DNA of 64,000 nt from Ypsolopha sequella (GCA_934047225.1 OW203997.1:11162417-11226416); one strand, 5' to 3'. Numbered from the stretch's first letter, positions 11,337 to 23,342 are shown. Notes: generated from the sequence alone by a model not told the origin. A program made the numbers and translations.

Positions 11337-11608
11337 ATGTATACATCGTCACGACATGAATCCCCGGGGGGTTTTCCTTAGTGTTAACTGTATAATGCAA
11401 GTCATAGTCCACACTCAGAACACCAGCGTTTCACCGACGATTATTACGTCCCAACGTGATGGGTGTTGAGTCTTATCACCGTTCTTTGGACACAGATACA
11501 CACTGTTTTGTTTTCCTTCCGAAACCACATTGGTTCATGCCCGACCGGGATCAAACCTGGGTCTCAAGATTGAGAGGCCAGCGTTCTACCGCCTGAGCTA
11601 CCGCCCCA
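11337..11608 (-). repeat. tRNA-derived SINE, full-length type
   Basis: On the minus strand it begins with GGGGCGGTAGCTCAGGCGGT (A box) and AGACCCAGGTTTGATCCCGG (B box), then a non-tRNA body with CCCATCACGTTGGGACGTAA and CGTCGGTGAAACG, ending at TCATGTCGTGACGATG. The same body is at 46,908-47,375. Here the junction GGGCATGAACCAATGTGG is uninterrupted. Confidence 0.85.
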
Positions 11609-13270
11609 CTACAGTTATCTTATATTTAAAAAATTTGCAAAAATTATTATCTAACAAACTTTCCTGTCTTAAAGCTTCTGATAGATACCAATAAAAACTG
11701 CATCCGCAATAGTTGAGCAGGTTTCAAGTTACATGTTAATATACCCGCAGGATATATTATTATAGAGGTAAATACATACAAACTTAATCGATCAATGTTC
11801 AACTACCGTATAGCCTGATACATAGCAAAAGCCTACATCAAGAAATCTACAGCTAACATTTGATGCATGGTTCGCGATTAATAATGATAAGGTAACAAAG
11901 ATAAATACAGACAAATAGACGTTTCATAATACATATATATAGGTACAGGAAATGAAGAACAAGACAAGAAAAGCAAGGAATGAAAATAATAACTTTATTT
12001 TTTAGATGTTCAAGAAAATATACCTACATTATAGAAGATATTCTGGAAGATATTGCTATTAGCAATAAGTGCCGCCTTTGTACACAATGTCTGTCTTTTA
12101 TGTGAAAATGTGTTCTAAATTATATTTGTAAAGGTACAAAAAGTGTAATAAATAAAATAAAATAAATTATTTTGACAAAGACAAAACTGATCACAAAGAA
12201 AATTTATATGGTATATATTCAACAGATATCAAAAGATAAAGGTGAGCGGGCGTGGCGTTTTAGAACGCATGAGGCCAGAAACTCTTTATATTCTCTGCCA
12301 GAAATAAGCCTAATGCGAGAACCAATGTCAGTATCAATTTATATGATTATATTTATATTTATATGATTTGTTGTGTTGTCTGTAATTACAGGTTGATGCG
12401 CCCGCCGCTCTCTTTTTGCATGTGTACCGACTATTCGTGTGCGTAAGAAGTAAAGGTGTCGTACTTATAATACGAGTATTTATGCTACACCTGCTCGGAA
12501 AGAACTGTCTTACTCTTTTGAAAACGATACAGAATATACATCATTACTGTTATATAAATATGCGGGCGGAATGAGTATATGAAAATCCATTGTTAACGTA
12601 TCAAGCGGGCAGAAAAAGTATATGAAAATCGATTATTGACGTGCTGTTTGATTTTAGTAATATAGTAAGTATATGCAAGTGGCCAGTATCATTTTGCGAA
12701 CTCGGACATAAAAACTTTTTGTCTTTTGGCATCATGTGATTAAATTAGGTCACCTACCAAGAAGTCTATAAAGTAGACTTTAGATCTTATCAAAAGGATC
12801 GCTTTCTTTCGTTTTATCTAAATTTAAAAAATTACTAGCTAGCAAGAGTCTGTCTTATGAAAGTTTAAAGTAACTTTACCTGACACGAGTATGTAAACAT
12901 AATTGGTTTTTATTTTCCTCGTAGGTGAAGTATAAAGCACTATGTATCACTCGGGAGAAAGTGCGATTCCCAACTCGTGTGTATTGAGGCCCTTGGCTTC
13001 GCTTCGGGCCTCCAACTACACCCTCGTTATTAGTCGTCCCCTTTCTTACTTTGGTGAACGTATCGGTGATTCATGTCGGTGAAAAAAGTGGGAGGAAACG
13101 TGGAGACATCTGAAAACGAAACAATAATAGTAATAAGGCAAATCTCCTGTGATCTGTTTCACCATTTTAGTCACAATGCCCTTTCAAATTCCTCCTTAAG
13201 AGCGTTTCCTTTGCATTTCAACAAAATACAAATCCAAAATATAGAAATATGAAGTGTCTAAAATAGAAAA
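11609..13270. other. No gene; LINE-like 3' tail near 12.16 kb
   Basis: At 12,147-12,170 a run of AATAAAATAAAATAAATT resembles the A-rich tail of a plus-strand non-LTR element, but no coding part precedes it. The rest is AT-rich with scattered short frames. Confidence 0.4.
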
Positions 13271-13522
13271 AGCGAGCGGATGAATGAAACTAGAATGACG
13301 AAAGGTTATAGTATAATTTATTGTGCGCAAGTGGAAGGTGCAGCTCAACCAGGAATGATGTATGCTGAACAAATGGGCGACATACTGAAGAAGGGCAATG
13401 TCAAAAATACCCGGATTAGAAAAGTTTGTATAACTAGATTGATCGATGTGAAAGAGCTGTCTCAGGATCGTAGAAGATGGAAATCTGTAGTCTATGCCTA
13501 CCCCATTGGGCGACAGACGTGA
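13271..13522 (+). pseudogene. Retroelement-derived C-terminal fragment (putative LINE)
   Basis: A frame of about 80 codons reads ...VEGAAQPGMMYAEQMGDILK ... KVCITRLIDVKELSQDRRRW KSVVYAYPIGRQT and ends at TGA. I recall near-identical peptide blocks as dispersed sequences in lepidopteran genomes, and the terminal DRRRWKSVV pattern resembles the C-termini of non-LTR ORF2 proteins (DR..W). No reverse-transcriptase motif is present, there is no upstream start context, and the sequence begins without a boundary I can define. It is a fragment rather than a gene; the LINE assignment is inference. Confidence 0.45.
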
Positions 13523-14483
13523 GTACATATGTATATGTATGTGTATCTAAAATAAACAACGGTGGTAATACTTGCGTTATTTAATTGTATTGGTGGATAT
13601 TATGAGCTCGTATTTATAATACATATCAATGTTGATTTTGTTATTTCATGTTGAAAAATAAGGCTTGTTGTTGTAGTTGAATAAACTATGTAACTACTTG
13701 CCTAAATTAACAACGTATGAAACCAGGTTAATGAAGTTGAATAAATAAATTAAACTCGCTATTGTTAAACAAGTATAATAAAAGCGAACATTATTTAATC
13801 ATTTGTTGTTTAACTAACCAACTCGTATAAACTTATTATTTAAAAACAAAACCAAAATTTACATGCAAACAACAAAATTTTAATTCTTGTCTGTGAATCC
13901 AAAATATACATAATTTCGTGAATGCATCGTCTTCATGCTGCTCTTCTTTCTATTATATTCTAACTTATTTACAAATTTAACTATGTACACCTGTGCCCTA
14001 GTATTATAAGCGCTAACATAAGTCTTTGAGTCGCCGTTATCCTTTAGTTGCACTTAGCAAAATGAGCTTCCATTAACTTCTTGGGAGTCTCGTCAAATAT
14101 GTACATACATATTATGTTACTTCCATGTAATTTCTTGTTCTACATCAAAAGCGTGTAGCATCTTGAGCCCCATTGTACCCTTGAGAATGCATTATGCTGG
14201 CCTTGCAGTAATAAGACAATTAGAAGTGCCATCTAAGGGGTTCTCCCCCTAAATTTATGGGAAAAAGATGTGGAATGGATTTTTTTTAGGGGCCTTATAT
14301 TTTAAGGGGTAAATTTAGGGGGGTCCAATTGGTCAACTGATCGATGGTCCGATTCTCTCTGCAAAAGAATGGTGGATCTTGCGTAAATTTTATGCCATCG
14401 AAAAAAAATATATTATTTATACGTCAAATGTACGATTTTAAAAGTGTAATATTATTAAAACTCGCGTGAGCTGACATACTAAA

Positions 14484-14741
14484 TTATTATTACATACGGC
14501 TTGAACACTCACGTGTGATTGTTGATGACTATATGCCAACCGTTTCACCGATACAATTTCGGCATTATCAAGGCGAGTGTCGTTCTTAGGCCACAGTGCC
14601 CGTTTGACAACGACGGTGAACGCCGCGTCGTCGTCCTAAGAACGACACTCGCCTTGATAATGCCGAAATTGTATCGGTGAAACGGTTGGCATATAGTCAA
14701 CAACAATCTGACGTGAGTGTTCAAGCCGTATGTAATAATAA
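14484..14741. mobile_element. Foldback MITE with about 110-bp arms
   Basis: The left arm opens TTATTATTACATACGGCTTG and the right arm closes with its complement. Arms include GCCAACCGTTTCACCGATAC and CGCCTTGATAATGCCG, and surround a GC-rich loop of about 45 bp. The arms are almost perfectly complementary. The core GTTTCACC.AT.CAATTTC is shared with 59.8-60.2 kb. Confidence 0.85.
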
Positions 14742-15284
14742 TTTTAAAAGTGCTTCAGATGAAACTGATTTTTTTTGACTCACTGAATATTGTGTAAGTA
14801 AAGACTTCTCTGAAGCTTGAGATAGTTTTTTTATATATTGGTTTTAGTAAGGGGGAAATTTTTTAGGAGTTTGCAACCTTGTCTGACAAGCTGACCAACC
14901 ACTTACTTACGGCTTATAAAGGTCAGACTGACCGTCGTCATCTGTAAATGAATAAAATATGATGCAATAAAAATAGGTATGTATATTTTTTTAAACTGTC
15001 TGAGAATTCAACGATTTCATAAAAGAAAATAAATAAGTATTTTAAGGTCGATGCGACGGATTGCGTTCCCAAACGCAAAGATTAAGATTTTTATTCTTTT
15101 TTTTCCATAAAAATTATAAAATGTCTTTGAAAGTTGTGTGCATAATTATTTAAAAATAATAATTAGAGTATTCAATGCGATGGATTTCGCAATAAAAACA
15201 TTTAATCTTAGTTAATGAGAACTGTGAATTTCTTAACTGTCTGATACAACAGGTATTGTAGCGCTTTCTGTGCAGAATCAGAAA

Positions 15285-15480
15285 GGCGTGAAATCACATA
15301 ACGCCCTCTTGAGCGTTCAGTATGTGCATTATAAGCTATTATATCAAGTAGTTACAAAAATTCGGTGTACGAATATGGTGGAAAAATTCGTCGTTCCAGA
15401 TACGAACCTCGGTAGCGCAGTCACAGGTCGCAGGTTCAAATCCAGGCCTGAGGAATTTTTTCAAAAATATTTGTGCTTTT
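15285..15480 (+). repeat. Composite SINE: non-tRNA head plus tRNA-like 3' part
   Basis: The head ATAACGCCCTCTTGAGCG...AAGTAGTTACAAAAATTC matches 25,555-25,740. The tRNA-like part is CCTCGGTAGCGCAG...GGTCGCAGGTTCAAATCC...CCTGAGG. Its CCTC/GAGG ends can pair, but the anticodon arm is deleted. Confidence 0.65.
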
Positions 15481-15579
15481 AAATTTGTTTCTGATTGATT
15501 TCAGTTTGTAATGCCTTCAAGAGTATTCAATGCGATGTATTTCGCAATAAAAACATATAATCATAATTAAATGGATGAA

Positions 15580-15780
15580 TAAAACACTATTCTGTTTCAC
15601 AACTTATTATTTCACTATTTCCAGTTTCGCCTTATCGGCATTATCAAGGGATGATTTATTTACACATCGCACAAACACCGAGTATGGAAGTAATTGTAGG
15701 TATATGCCGACAATCGCAAGTATTAACATAATTAAAGGATCCTGCGCAACTACTTTTTTCATTTAAAATGACAACTCATC
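15580..15780 (+). repeat. Dispersed repeat sharing ends with 41.3-41.5 kb
   Basis: It contains TTTCGCCTTATCGGCATTAT and TGCCGACAATCGCAAGTATT, both also found around the palindrome at 41,264-41,540 (TTTCGCCTCACGG...; GTGCCGACAATCGCAAGTAT). It is non-coding. Confidence 0.5.
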
Positions 15781-16054
15781 ATTTAAAACATAAAGCATAT
15801 AATAAAAAAACCTTGCTAGAAAAGCCTAACTGATATAAAACACTAATGCTCGCTTAAGAGGCGGTGCATGCCTAGTTAATACAAACGAAATACCAAAACC
15901 ATGTGAAAATCATAGATTTTCTTAGGATACTCTGTATTTATTGCAATAGGATATGTTTTGATTAAAAGACGACATATAAACAATTTAAAACGAATGAGAA
16001 TTTATTTTAAACTAATAGAATGCTTATTTTTCTCATATTTCATGCTTAAATCAG

Positions 16055-16150
16055 TGTTTTTAGGGTTCCGTACACAAAGGGTAACCAACGGTTCACGGTA
16101 CTATTTTATAATGTCTGCTGGTACTAAAACAGTATTTTATCTTCATTCAT
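16055..16150 (+). repeat. GTTCCGTA repeat, 5' fragment
   Basis: TTTTTAGGGTTCCGTACACA then AAGGGTAACCAACGG is the typical 5' end of this family (compare 52,042-52,075). The 3' end is absent. Confidence 0.65.
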
Positions 16151-17589
16151 ATCGTAAAATCCTGAACTCAAAAATAGTGCATTATGACAATTTTTTTTAC
16201 GAACGTCTCTTTCACAGAAAATATTTAATATTTAAACGAAAAGTTTTCTTCACAAAATAATACTTTTAAATAACTTTTAAGTTGAAAAGCAAAAGAGACT
16301 TAGCCCATACAGCCATTTCTGAATTTTTAATAGAGAATGGTTTGAATAATATGCATACTTATAACCAAACCCATGCGCCGTGGACTACGATTAATTTTAA
16401 TGATGGTAGAACTTGTTACCGGACCCTTATCTCACATGCGCCGTAAACTGCTAGATTAGATTTGGTGCGTTATTAATTAAATTAAATTTAAAAAGTACTG
16501 TTTTTTTGTTTGTTTTAAGTTTTATTCTGGGCAAAAATTTCTGACAGCAATTGACAGCATATACTGAGCAACAAAAATGAAGAACAATCAAAACGAACTA
16601 ACAAAATCAAGAAAAGTTCACGACAATTATTAGAAAATACCTAGGTAACCTATTGAACAAGTGTAGATACAGTAGTGTATGAAACTACAAATAACTAGCT
16701 AGGCATTAAAACACTCGTGTAGATATACTATTAAAAAACTCGCCTACGACTCTGGGTTTTTATGTGCCAGTTTCATTAAGGGGATCGAAAATACAAACAG
16801 AAATAAAATGTCAGCTTTCGGATGATTTTGTTGCAATAATTAGGTTACGTATAGCCATAAAAAAAATACATGTTTTTGGTTGAACTTTAAGGTATTCATT
16901 TTCCACAAACCACGTTAATCGATTCATATTTGTACTGTCAATGAATTTTTTTGTAACCCTCTATTGCACACTTTTTATCGATTTTGTTTCAGGTATCGCT
17001 TTCGCGATTTTGTTGGTTTTTTTTAAATAAAATTAGTGTGAATGATATCTATTCATTTTCCAAATACCACGTTATTCGGGTCAAAAAAAGCACCCCCTTT
17101 TTCCAAAAATACGTAAATCCACTGATGCAGTCAGCGGCAGCAAGATATTGTCAGTCTACGCCTAGCGTTGGCGCCCGTAAGACGTGGAACCTGTGCCCTT
17201 TTTTGCAAGCTATAAATATCTCCCAAAACTACTTCAAAACACATTGAAATTAATTTTATAAAGTAATATTTCGAGGAGCATCATATTCCTGCCGTTAAAA
17301 ACTCAACAAAATATGCGTATGAGTGATTTAGCTACATCGTGCCATAGTCATAACAACAAAACTGAATGAATTTGGAATGAATTCATACTTTTATGCGGGA
17401 AAATAATATATGTTACTCTAAAAGAATAATTTTGTAATCGTTATTGAAACCCAAATTAATTTACTTATACTTACTGAGATCTGTAACAAAGGTCAATGAC
17501 CTTTTCGTGAAATTACCCTGTAGTATTGGCTCACCATTTCAGGTCCAAATAAGTGAAGTTTTTTGCAAATTATATAGGTACACTTACTT
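16151..17589. other. No gene recognised
   Basis: AT-rich. Open frames at 15,958-16,260 and 16,984-17,247 are low-complexity or overlap repeats, and no domain is recognisable. Confidence 0.45.
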
Positions 17590-19335
17590 GGGATAAATCG
17601 CCAAGCATTTAAAATATAGAAATTTATTTTGAAATATTTACAGTGCATGGCAAAATTACTAGATCGTAGATAATCCTGTCGGTACATGTTCAGGTTCTGT
17701 TACGCAAAATGAAAACAATGAAACTCTTTTAGGATTAATTTGTTATCCCTATGTTTGTCTGTCTGTCCGTTTGTCTAGACAATTTTTTCTGGGTAAAATT
17801 AATAAATACCAATATAAAAGGCCCTCTATAGAGCTGTAAAAACATACTTTTGACGTTTTTATTTATATTACGTTTTAGGTTTTTACGTTTTTCATACAAA
17901 TTTTCTCACTATGAAAATGTAGGGATGAACACTTGAGATAATATTTTGCATTTAAAAGTCAACACAGAAAGGAATTGTTGAACAAATAATGTAAAAAATA
18001 TGAAAACCATGTTGTTCTATTCTAAAGGGATTAATTATCTACTGTTCAATGTGGCGATAGCTTTGTTTATTTTTTTCCTTGAATTATTTTTTACTAAGAT
18101 AACAAATAGTTTAATACAAGGTTTTCCTTAAGAGGTCCCTTTACCCCTGTATTTTTCTTAAAATTCATACAATAGTTATAAACCGAATGTGAAGTCTACA
18201 GCTTATTTTCTTCATATCTTTTTTCATGAGTATATTCTAGTGACATCTAACTACGTCTCTATACAGCCCAAAAAGCAAAATTTGGTAAAACACCATCATA
18301 ATAGCTGTCAGGATATCGTCAATATTGCCTCGTTTTTACGCAAAGTTTAACAAGTTTGTATATTTTTATCTATACCGGAAATAAAAAAGACAGAAATACA
18401 GGCGTCGTTCATGTTAAGATGACTAAGTTTACACACTTTGCTAAGTATAAACAATTACCGTTTCATGGAAAACTGTTTTGACCTGAAACCATTTCACAAA
18501 TTCAATTAACTTATTTTGAATGTCTTGTCATTTTGCACTTCTTGATGAGAAATACAATTTCAATAAGTAAAAATACAACTTTTAGTTAAGAAAACTTATA
18601 GTTAAAAGTCTGCTGTATGCATTAACATATTTTTAATTATATTACAATAGTAATAAAATAATTGGCTTATCCGTCGTCGTGATACCAGCCGTAAATTTCT
18701 TAAATAATCTGATATCACGCTTATGGAAAACCCAATTATTTTGAAGATACCATAATATCATTAAAATATGTTTATGCATATAGCAAACTTTTAACAATAA
18801 ATTGTCTTAGCTAAAAGTTGTACTTTACCGTTATAATTATTTCTTAATATTTTGTTACAAATTCGGAGAAATAGCCCTTAAGGAAAACGTTGTATGAAAA
18901 TATTTGTTATCTTTGTAACAAAGAAAGAAAAAAATAATAAACAAAGCTATCGCCACATTGAACAAACAGTAAATTATTAATCCCTTTAGAATAGAAAGAT
19001 ATGGTTTAATATTTTTTACATTATTTGTTCTAGAGTTCCTTTCTGTGCTTTCTTTCAAACGCAAAATATTATGTAAAGTGTTGATCTCTATATTTTCATA
19101 AGGAGAAAATTTGTATGAAAAAGTTAAACAAAAGGCCTTAAAAACGTTATAATATGTATATTTTACAGGGCTGTAAATATTAGCATTTATTGATTTTACC
19201 CAGAAAAATTGCCTAGACAAACGGACAAACAGACAAACATAGGGACAACAAATTAATCCTAAAAGAGTTTTGTTTTTTCATTTTGCGTAAAGAGACCTGA
19301 ACATTTCAAACACTTGGCGATTTATCGCAAGGGTA
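17590..19335. mobile_element. Large palindromic element, about 1.75 kb
   Basis: The left arm (17,590-18,135) and right arm (18,872-19,335) are inverted copies. GATAAATCGCCAAG, CTCTTTTAGGATTAATTTG, GTTTGTCTGTC..GTCCGTTTGTCTAG, CTAAAGGGATTAAT and GATAACAAATA..ACAAGGTTTTCC occur in one and complemented in the other. About 90 bp near 17,610-17,690 is present only in the left arm. Arms are diverged by scattered changes. No transposase is visible in the centre, which holds a second palindrome. Confidence 0.8.
18566..18827. mobile_element. Inner foldback nested in the larger palindrome
   Basis: AAGTAAAAATACAACTTTTA and its complement TAAAAGTTGTACTTT bound an imperfect palindrome. Inner landmarks are TGTATGCATTAACATATTTT and its counterpart, and AATAATTGGCTTATCCGTC against GCTTATGGAAAACCCAATTA. 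It lies near the centre of the 17.6-19.3 kb element. Confidence 0.7.
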
Positions 19336-19662
19336 AACAGGTGTCCCAAAAGTCAACTCTTTCCCTTGGAAGGCTGGTAGGCCAGCTCATGACTGACCAG
19401 AATATCAAATTATGACCTCAGCAAAAAGTAGATAGTCTTCGAGTTGATGGTACTTTTATAAATTCGAATAGATTTTTGAGAGTCAAAGCTAACCAGTTCT
19501 AAATTCTAAGAATAAAATTTTTGTTGCGCAACTCTGAATAGTCATGCTATTGATAAAGTCAAAAATAAACCTTGAAATGCTGTTACATCAGGAAGAAAAA
19601 TAAAAACCCAATTTATGAGCAATTTTTTGTAATTAGGTTAGTTCGATACCACACCCTGAAAA
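19336..19662. repeat. Repeat with CAGGTGTCCC / CACACCCTG ends
   Basis: The left end ACAGGTGTCCCAAAAGTCAA and right end ATACCACACCCTG form a short imperfect inverted repeat of mariner-like type. The interior is non-coding. It abuts the end of the large palindrome. Confidence 0.4.
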
Positions 19663-20613
19663 AAAATGTCCTATGTTAGTTTTGCAAATTGTCTTAAATA
19701 ACGGCTCATCAAATATTGTTTTTCAAATGATCTGGCAATTTCTGTGTATTACTTTTGAAAAAAAAGTTATTGCTATTTTACTACCAAAGGAGCTGCGTAT
19801 TTTTTAAAATAATTAGAATTTAGAATGAAAGAGTGGCGGGCAGTAAAAATATTTGACGTTCATTAGAAATGCCATTTAACACGCGTTAGAGTGAGATAAA
19901 TAGTGACGCTATTTAAAATGAGTTGGAATGAGATAGGAACGCAGTTAAACGTGGTTGAATGAGAGAGGCATAATTGATATAGGCTACAGTGAGATAGGTA
20001 GTGACGTGGTGCATTCCTTCCGAGAATATTTGTTAGTTTCCACTTTTTGTAATAACAACTTTAGTAAAAATTTTTTGTAAAGAAATTTTTGGTCCAATTT
20101 ATTTTCCCGCAAGTGTAAAACCAGCTCAACGGGCGAAAAATATTTAAAGAATGGGTAATGGTGACAATTAACCGCCACAATATTATTATGTATCTCTAAA
20201 GGAGTGTCTGAAATGTTCCGAGGGTCAATTGATAAATCAAACACTCAAAAAACCACTTTTAGCCGACCATAATAAATTTACGTCCCGACGTGATAGCAAG
20301 TAGGATCAATGCCGTGTGACGATGATCGAAATACAGTAATAAATTAGATAAAATAAAATACGTATTACTTTTGACCCTGCCTCGTCCACTCTATTCGTAT
20401 TTTTGCTATGGTGACGCGAACTTAGAGACCGGGACGAATTTCCCCCCACGCGCTATCGTAAAATAGAATAAGCCACGCCCGGAACTGGTTTTTGTTTTGG
20501 CTATGTCATATTCTTAACTACTATTGTGTAATTGTAACATAATGTGAGTTCGAAACTAACGAAGTATTCTAATGTCTAATAGACACAATACTTTATCTAC
20601 CACTATATACATA
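19663..20613. other. No gene recognised
   Basis: A stretch at 19,870-20,005 repeats a GTTAGAGTGAGATA-like motif loosely three times (GAGTGAGATAAATAGTGACG, GGAATGAGATAGGAACGC, CAGTGAGATAGGTAGTGACG). Otherwise there is nothing I can support. Confidence 0.45.
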
Positions 20614-20784
20614 ATAAAGCCAATTCTGAAGGCTTTAATTTTAGTTTTAGTGCTGTCAAAGCTTAAAATTTTCCAAAGAAATTTAGCTCCTAATCCTAAC
20701 GCTTAAGGACTATTTCGTATCAAAGAAAATTTAGTTTTGACAGCACTAAACCTAAAATTAAAGCCTTCAGAATCGGCTTTAATA
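20614..20784. mobile_element. Foldback MITE, family 2 copy b
   Basis: The left arm is AAAGCCAATTCTGAAGGCTT and the right arm AAGCCTTCAGAATCGGCTTT, followed inward by TTAGTTTTAGTGCTGTCAAA and its complement. The ends here are cleaner than in copy a (3482-3650). Confidence 0.8.
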
Positions 20785-21149
20785 TCGTCTTAAATTATAT
20801 AAAAAATATCGCTTTTCAACTAACAATTTCACGAAAAATTAAAAAAGAAAGGGTGAGATAAATCTTATTCAATATTTCTTATTCTAACTTATACGTTTCT
20901 CTTTATCTCGTTTATAAATCGCATAATTGCTGTGTCATAATGTAAAATAATATCAGATAAATAATGTAGGTACTGTGATATTGAAAAATAATTTAATTAC
21001 AGTTTTAATTCAATGTTCGGTTTTGGGTCAACATTTAACATAACATATCAAAATTCCAGACAAACAGTAATAATTATTAAATAATTTATAAATATATTAT
21101 TTAGGATATAAATTTTGTAGTACACGTATGTATGATTACTTATTACTTA

Positions 21150-21424
21150 TATAGAAATATTTATTGAAATGAGGGTTTTTCGACACCAATTCTTCTGGTT
21201 TGACAATTTAGAATGACATATGGACTACAATTATATTTTGTTATATGGGTTTTAACGGTATCTAGAACCTGGTTAAACGAAATTTTGATAGCAACTTTAG
21301 TACATTTTATATTAATAAAAAACCGACTTTTTGCTACTCTTCTACGAATCCGTCCCTCTCGCACTGAGGGTTTTTTTCGCATATGGAGTAACAGGGACGC
21401 TAAAACTTTTACATATCGCCTTAA
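21150..21424 (+). mobile_element. TTAA element, family B, 5'-truncated copy
   Basis: The interior matches 22,824-23,243: TTGAAATGAGG, CGTCCCTCTCGCACTGAGGG and a GGAGTAACAGGG-type segment. It ends ACATATCGCC followed by TTAA (21,421-21,424), the same terminus that opens the complete copy at 22,820. The left end is lost. Confidence 0.65.
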
Positions 21425-22275
21425 TCACGTGAGTTCGGGCAGCGTCCCAAATGCCGGCTCCGGTACCCGTCCCAAGTGCCGGATCCGGCAGCTGAGACTT
21501 CCTTTATCATTACATGTAAAAAGTACCAGTTAATCCTGACGTAAATAAAATGTAACGTGAATTATCTGAACAGAAGAAAATATATTACAATCTGGTTGCC
21601 CGCTGTCGGTTTGTAATACCCGTAACCGAATTTTCTCTTTCAATAATTAAAGAGGGTTTCAGTGTTGCGTTTACCTTCATACATGATTTAGTTGCAGAGG
21701 CTAAGGTTCGTATCTAGTATGTACACAGGGTACCTTAAGTATCTTAAAAAACCCCGAAAACCGTAATTAAACACAAACTTATACAAAGCGTGCTCCCGAG
21801 GTTTTATTTTTACTCGCACTGAGCGAGCGGCGATAAAAAAGAATCTGTAGGTTTCCTCTTTTTTTACTCTTTGGTTTACAGTCTGGCTTCGAAACAGGAT
21901 CTGGACTATGTACTTTGTTTAACAATTGTTTAAATAATAACAAGAATTAGGAGGGCACTACATGATGAAAAAATTTAATTTCCATGTCAAGGTATTAAAT
22001 ATGCATTATTTACTGCCTGTACGATATTTACACCAACACCATTAAAAAAATCCACGCTAAATTCTCAAGATTCCTGAACTTAAAATTCAATAAGATGAAT
22101 CTAGATTATATAATCAAATGTAATTTATCATCATTTGCTCCCCTTAATTTGCGCAGAGAAGCGGCCGATCTATCACTATTTTCTCACATAGCTACATTTA
22201 AAATTGATGTCCCTGACCTACTTAGCAAACTGTCACAGAAGGTCCCTTGAATCAGGTCTAGTCGTAGAAACTGCC

Positions 22276-22749
22276 TTAAGGGCCTTACTATTGCCAAATG
22301 GGTACTTTCTAAAGCCTACTCCTCGTTTATGGCGAAACCAAAAATAATGAAAAACTGTATTATGAATAATCAACTCTTAGACAACATATACAACATTTTT
22401 CTTTTTCATACCACCAAAACTTCTACATGAAATATTTTTTTAACTGAATTGTGTTTTTTGGCTTGAATTTCCTACTGCTCTTAAGTGGCTTGGCCGATTG
22501 AATTCATTTATGCTTTGATAAATAGATAAACTTGATATCTATAAACATAACATAACATTATTCAATCGAACAATCACGTCCTAGTGAAAAGTATAATTTT
22601 CTCCTATTTCGCCCTATCAAGGACACAGCAAGCGTCGTAACAGCCACTATGCATTGCGCGCTGATATGAACGTTATTTCAATGTCGTTTCTGTTGATATT
22701 CGTACCGACAAATATCGAGCTGCTTATTTGGCGACGGTAATCGCCTTAA
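22276..22749 (+). mobile_element. TTAA MITE, family A copy 1
   Basis: The 466-bp element is flanked by TTAA on both sides (22,276-22,279 and 22,746-22,749). The terminal inverted repeats are GGGCCTTACTATTGCCAAAT and the complement of ATTTGGCGACGGTAATCGCC. A second copy about 94% alike by eye lies at 42,733-43,205, also TTAA-flanked. TTAA targets are typical of piggyBac, but these ends do not start CCY, so superfamily assignment is open. It is inserted in LINE coding sequence. Confidence 0.85.
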
Positions 22750-22819
22750 GTTGCACATTCTATATTCATCTACCAATCACAGACGCAACGCTTTCATCTG
22801 GCAAATTAGTAACTTCTTT

Positions 22820-23247
22820 TTAAGGCGATATGTAAAAAAATAGAGGTGCTTCTTTTTTGTGTATTTCATAAAATACATTGAAAATTTTAATACATTTCTG
22901 GTGCATTTGGACTATATAATAAATAATCTAGGGTTTTGAAATTGGAAAACATGTTTGCATAAATTTTCCTCGATAGAAATAATTGTTGAAATGAGGTCTT
23001 CAAAGACACTTTTTCTCTTCGTTTGACGAATAGGAATCATATACAGAACTCAAACATATTTCAATAGGTGTGTTTCAACAGTATATAGAGATTTGATGTT
23101 TGAAGTTTTGCTAGCTATTTTGTTTTTTTTTATAAAAATCATAAAAATAACATTTTATGCTTTCACCCTAAATCCACCCCTCTCGCACTGAGCGTGTTTT
23201 TGCTTGGAGCGATAGTGACAAAAATTAAATTCGCATAGCCTCTTAAC
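22820..23247 (+). mobile_element. TTAA MITE, family B copy 1
   Basis: The 420-bp element is flanked by TTAA (22,820-22,823; 23,244-23,247). The left end is GGCGATATGTAAAAAAATAG; the right end ATTCGCATAGCCTC is its imperfect complement. The inverted copy at 40,625-41,048 is also TTAA-flanked. A recurrent internal motif is CCCCTCTCGCACTGAGCG. It is inserted 70 bp downstream of family A copy 1 in the same LINE. Confidence 0.85.
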
Positions 23248-23342
23248 AGATTCAGTCGACCTTTTGACATCAAAACCCAGATTTTTTTAAATTACTGAGA
23301 AGTTAGCGTACCACAAATAAAATAAAAATGAATAAAATTAAA

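Larger units (their letters stand above)
22050..23291 (+). pseudogene. LINE (Jockey/CR1-like) reverse-transcriptase C-terminus split by two MITEs
   Basis: Three segments form one frame: 22,050-22,279, 22,750-22,823 and 23,248-23,291. The first gives FSRFLNLKFNKMNLDY, then NLRREAADLSLFSHIATFKI and DVPDLLSKLSQKVP. This is the thumb/C-terminal pattern of Jockey/CR1-class reverse transcriptases (RFLxxK..., RR...DL..LF...). One in-frame TGA lies at 22,248-22,250. Deleting each MITE with one TTAA copy continues the frame through NCLKLHILYSSTNHRRNAF, IWQISNFFL, TDSVDLLTSKPRFF and a TAA at 23,289-23,291. The catalytic domain is absent upstream, so this was probably a 5'-truncated insertion. Confidence 0.75.

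Noticed and set aside
22276..22749. piggyBac assignment for family A from TTAA flanks
   Set aside because: TTAA duplication fits, but termini start GGG/GGC rather than the CCY expected, and no transposase is present, so the superfamily was left open.
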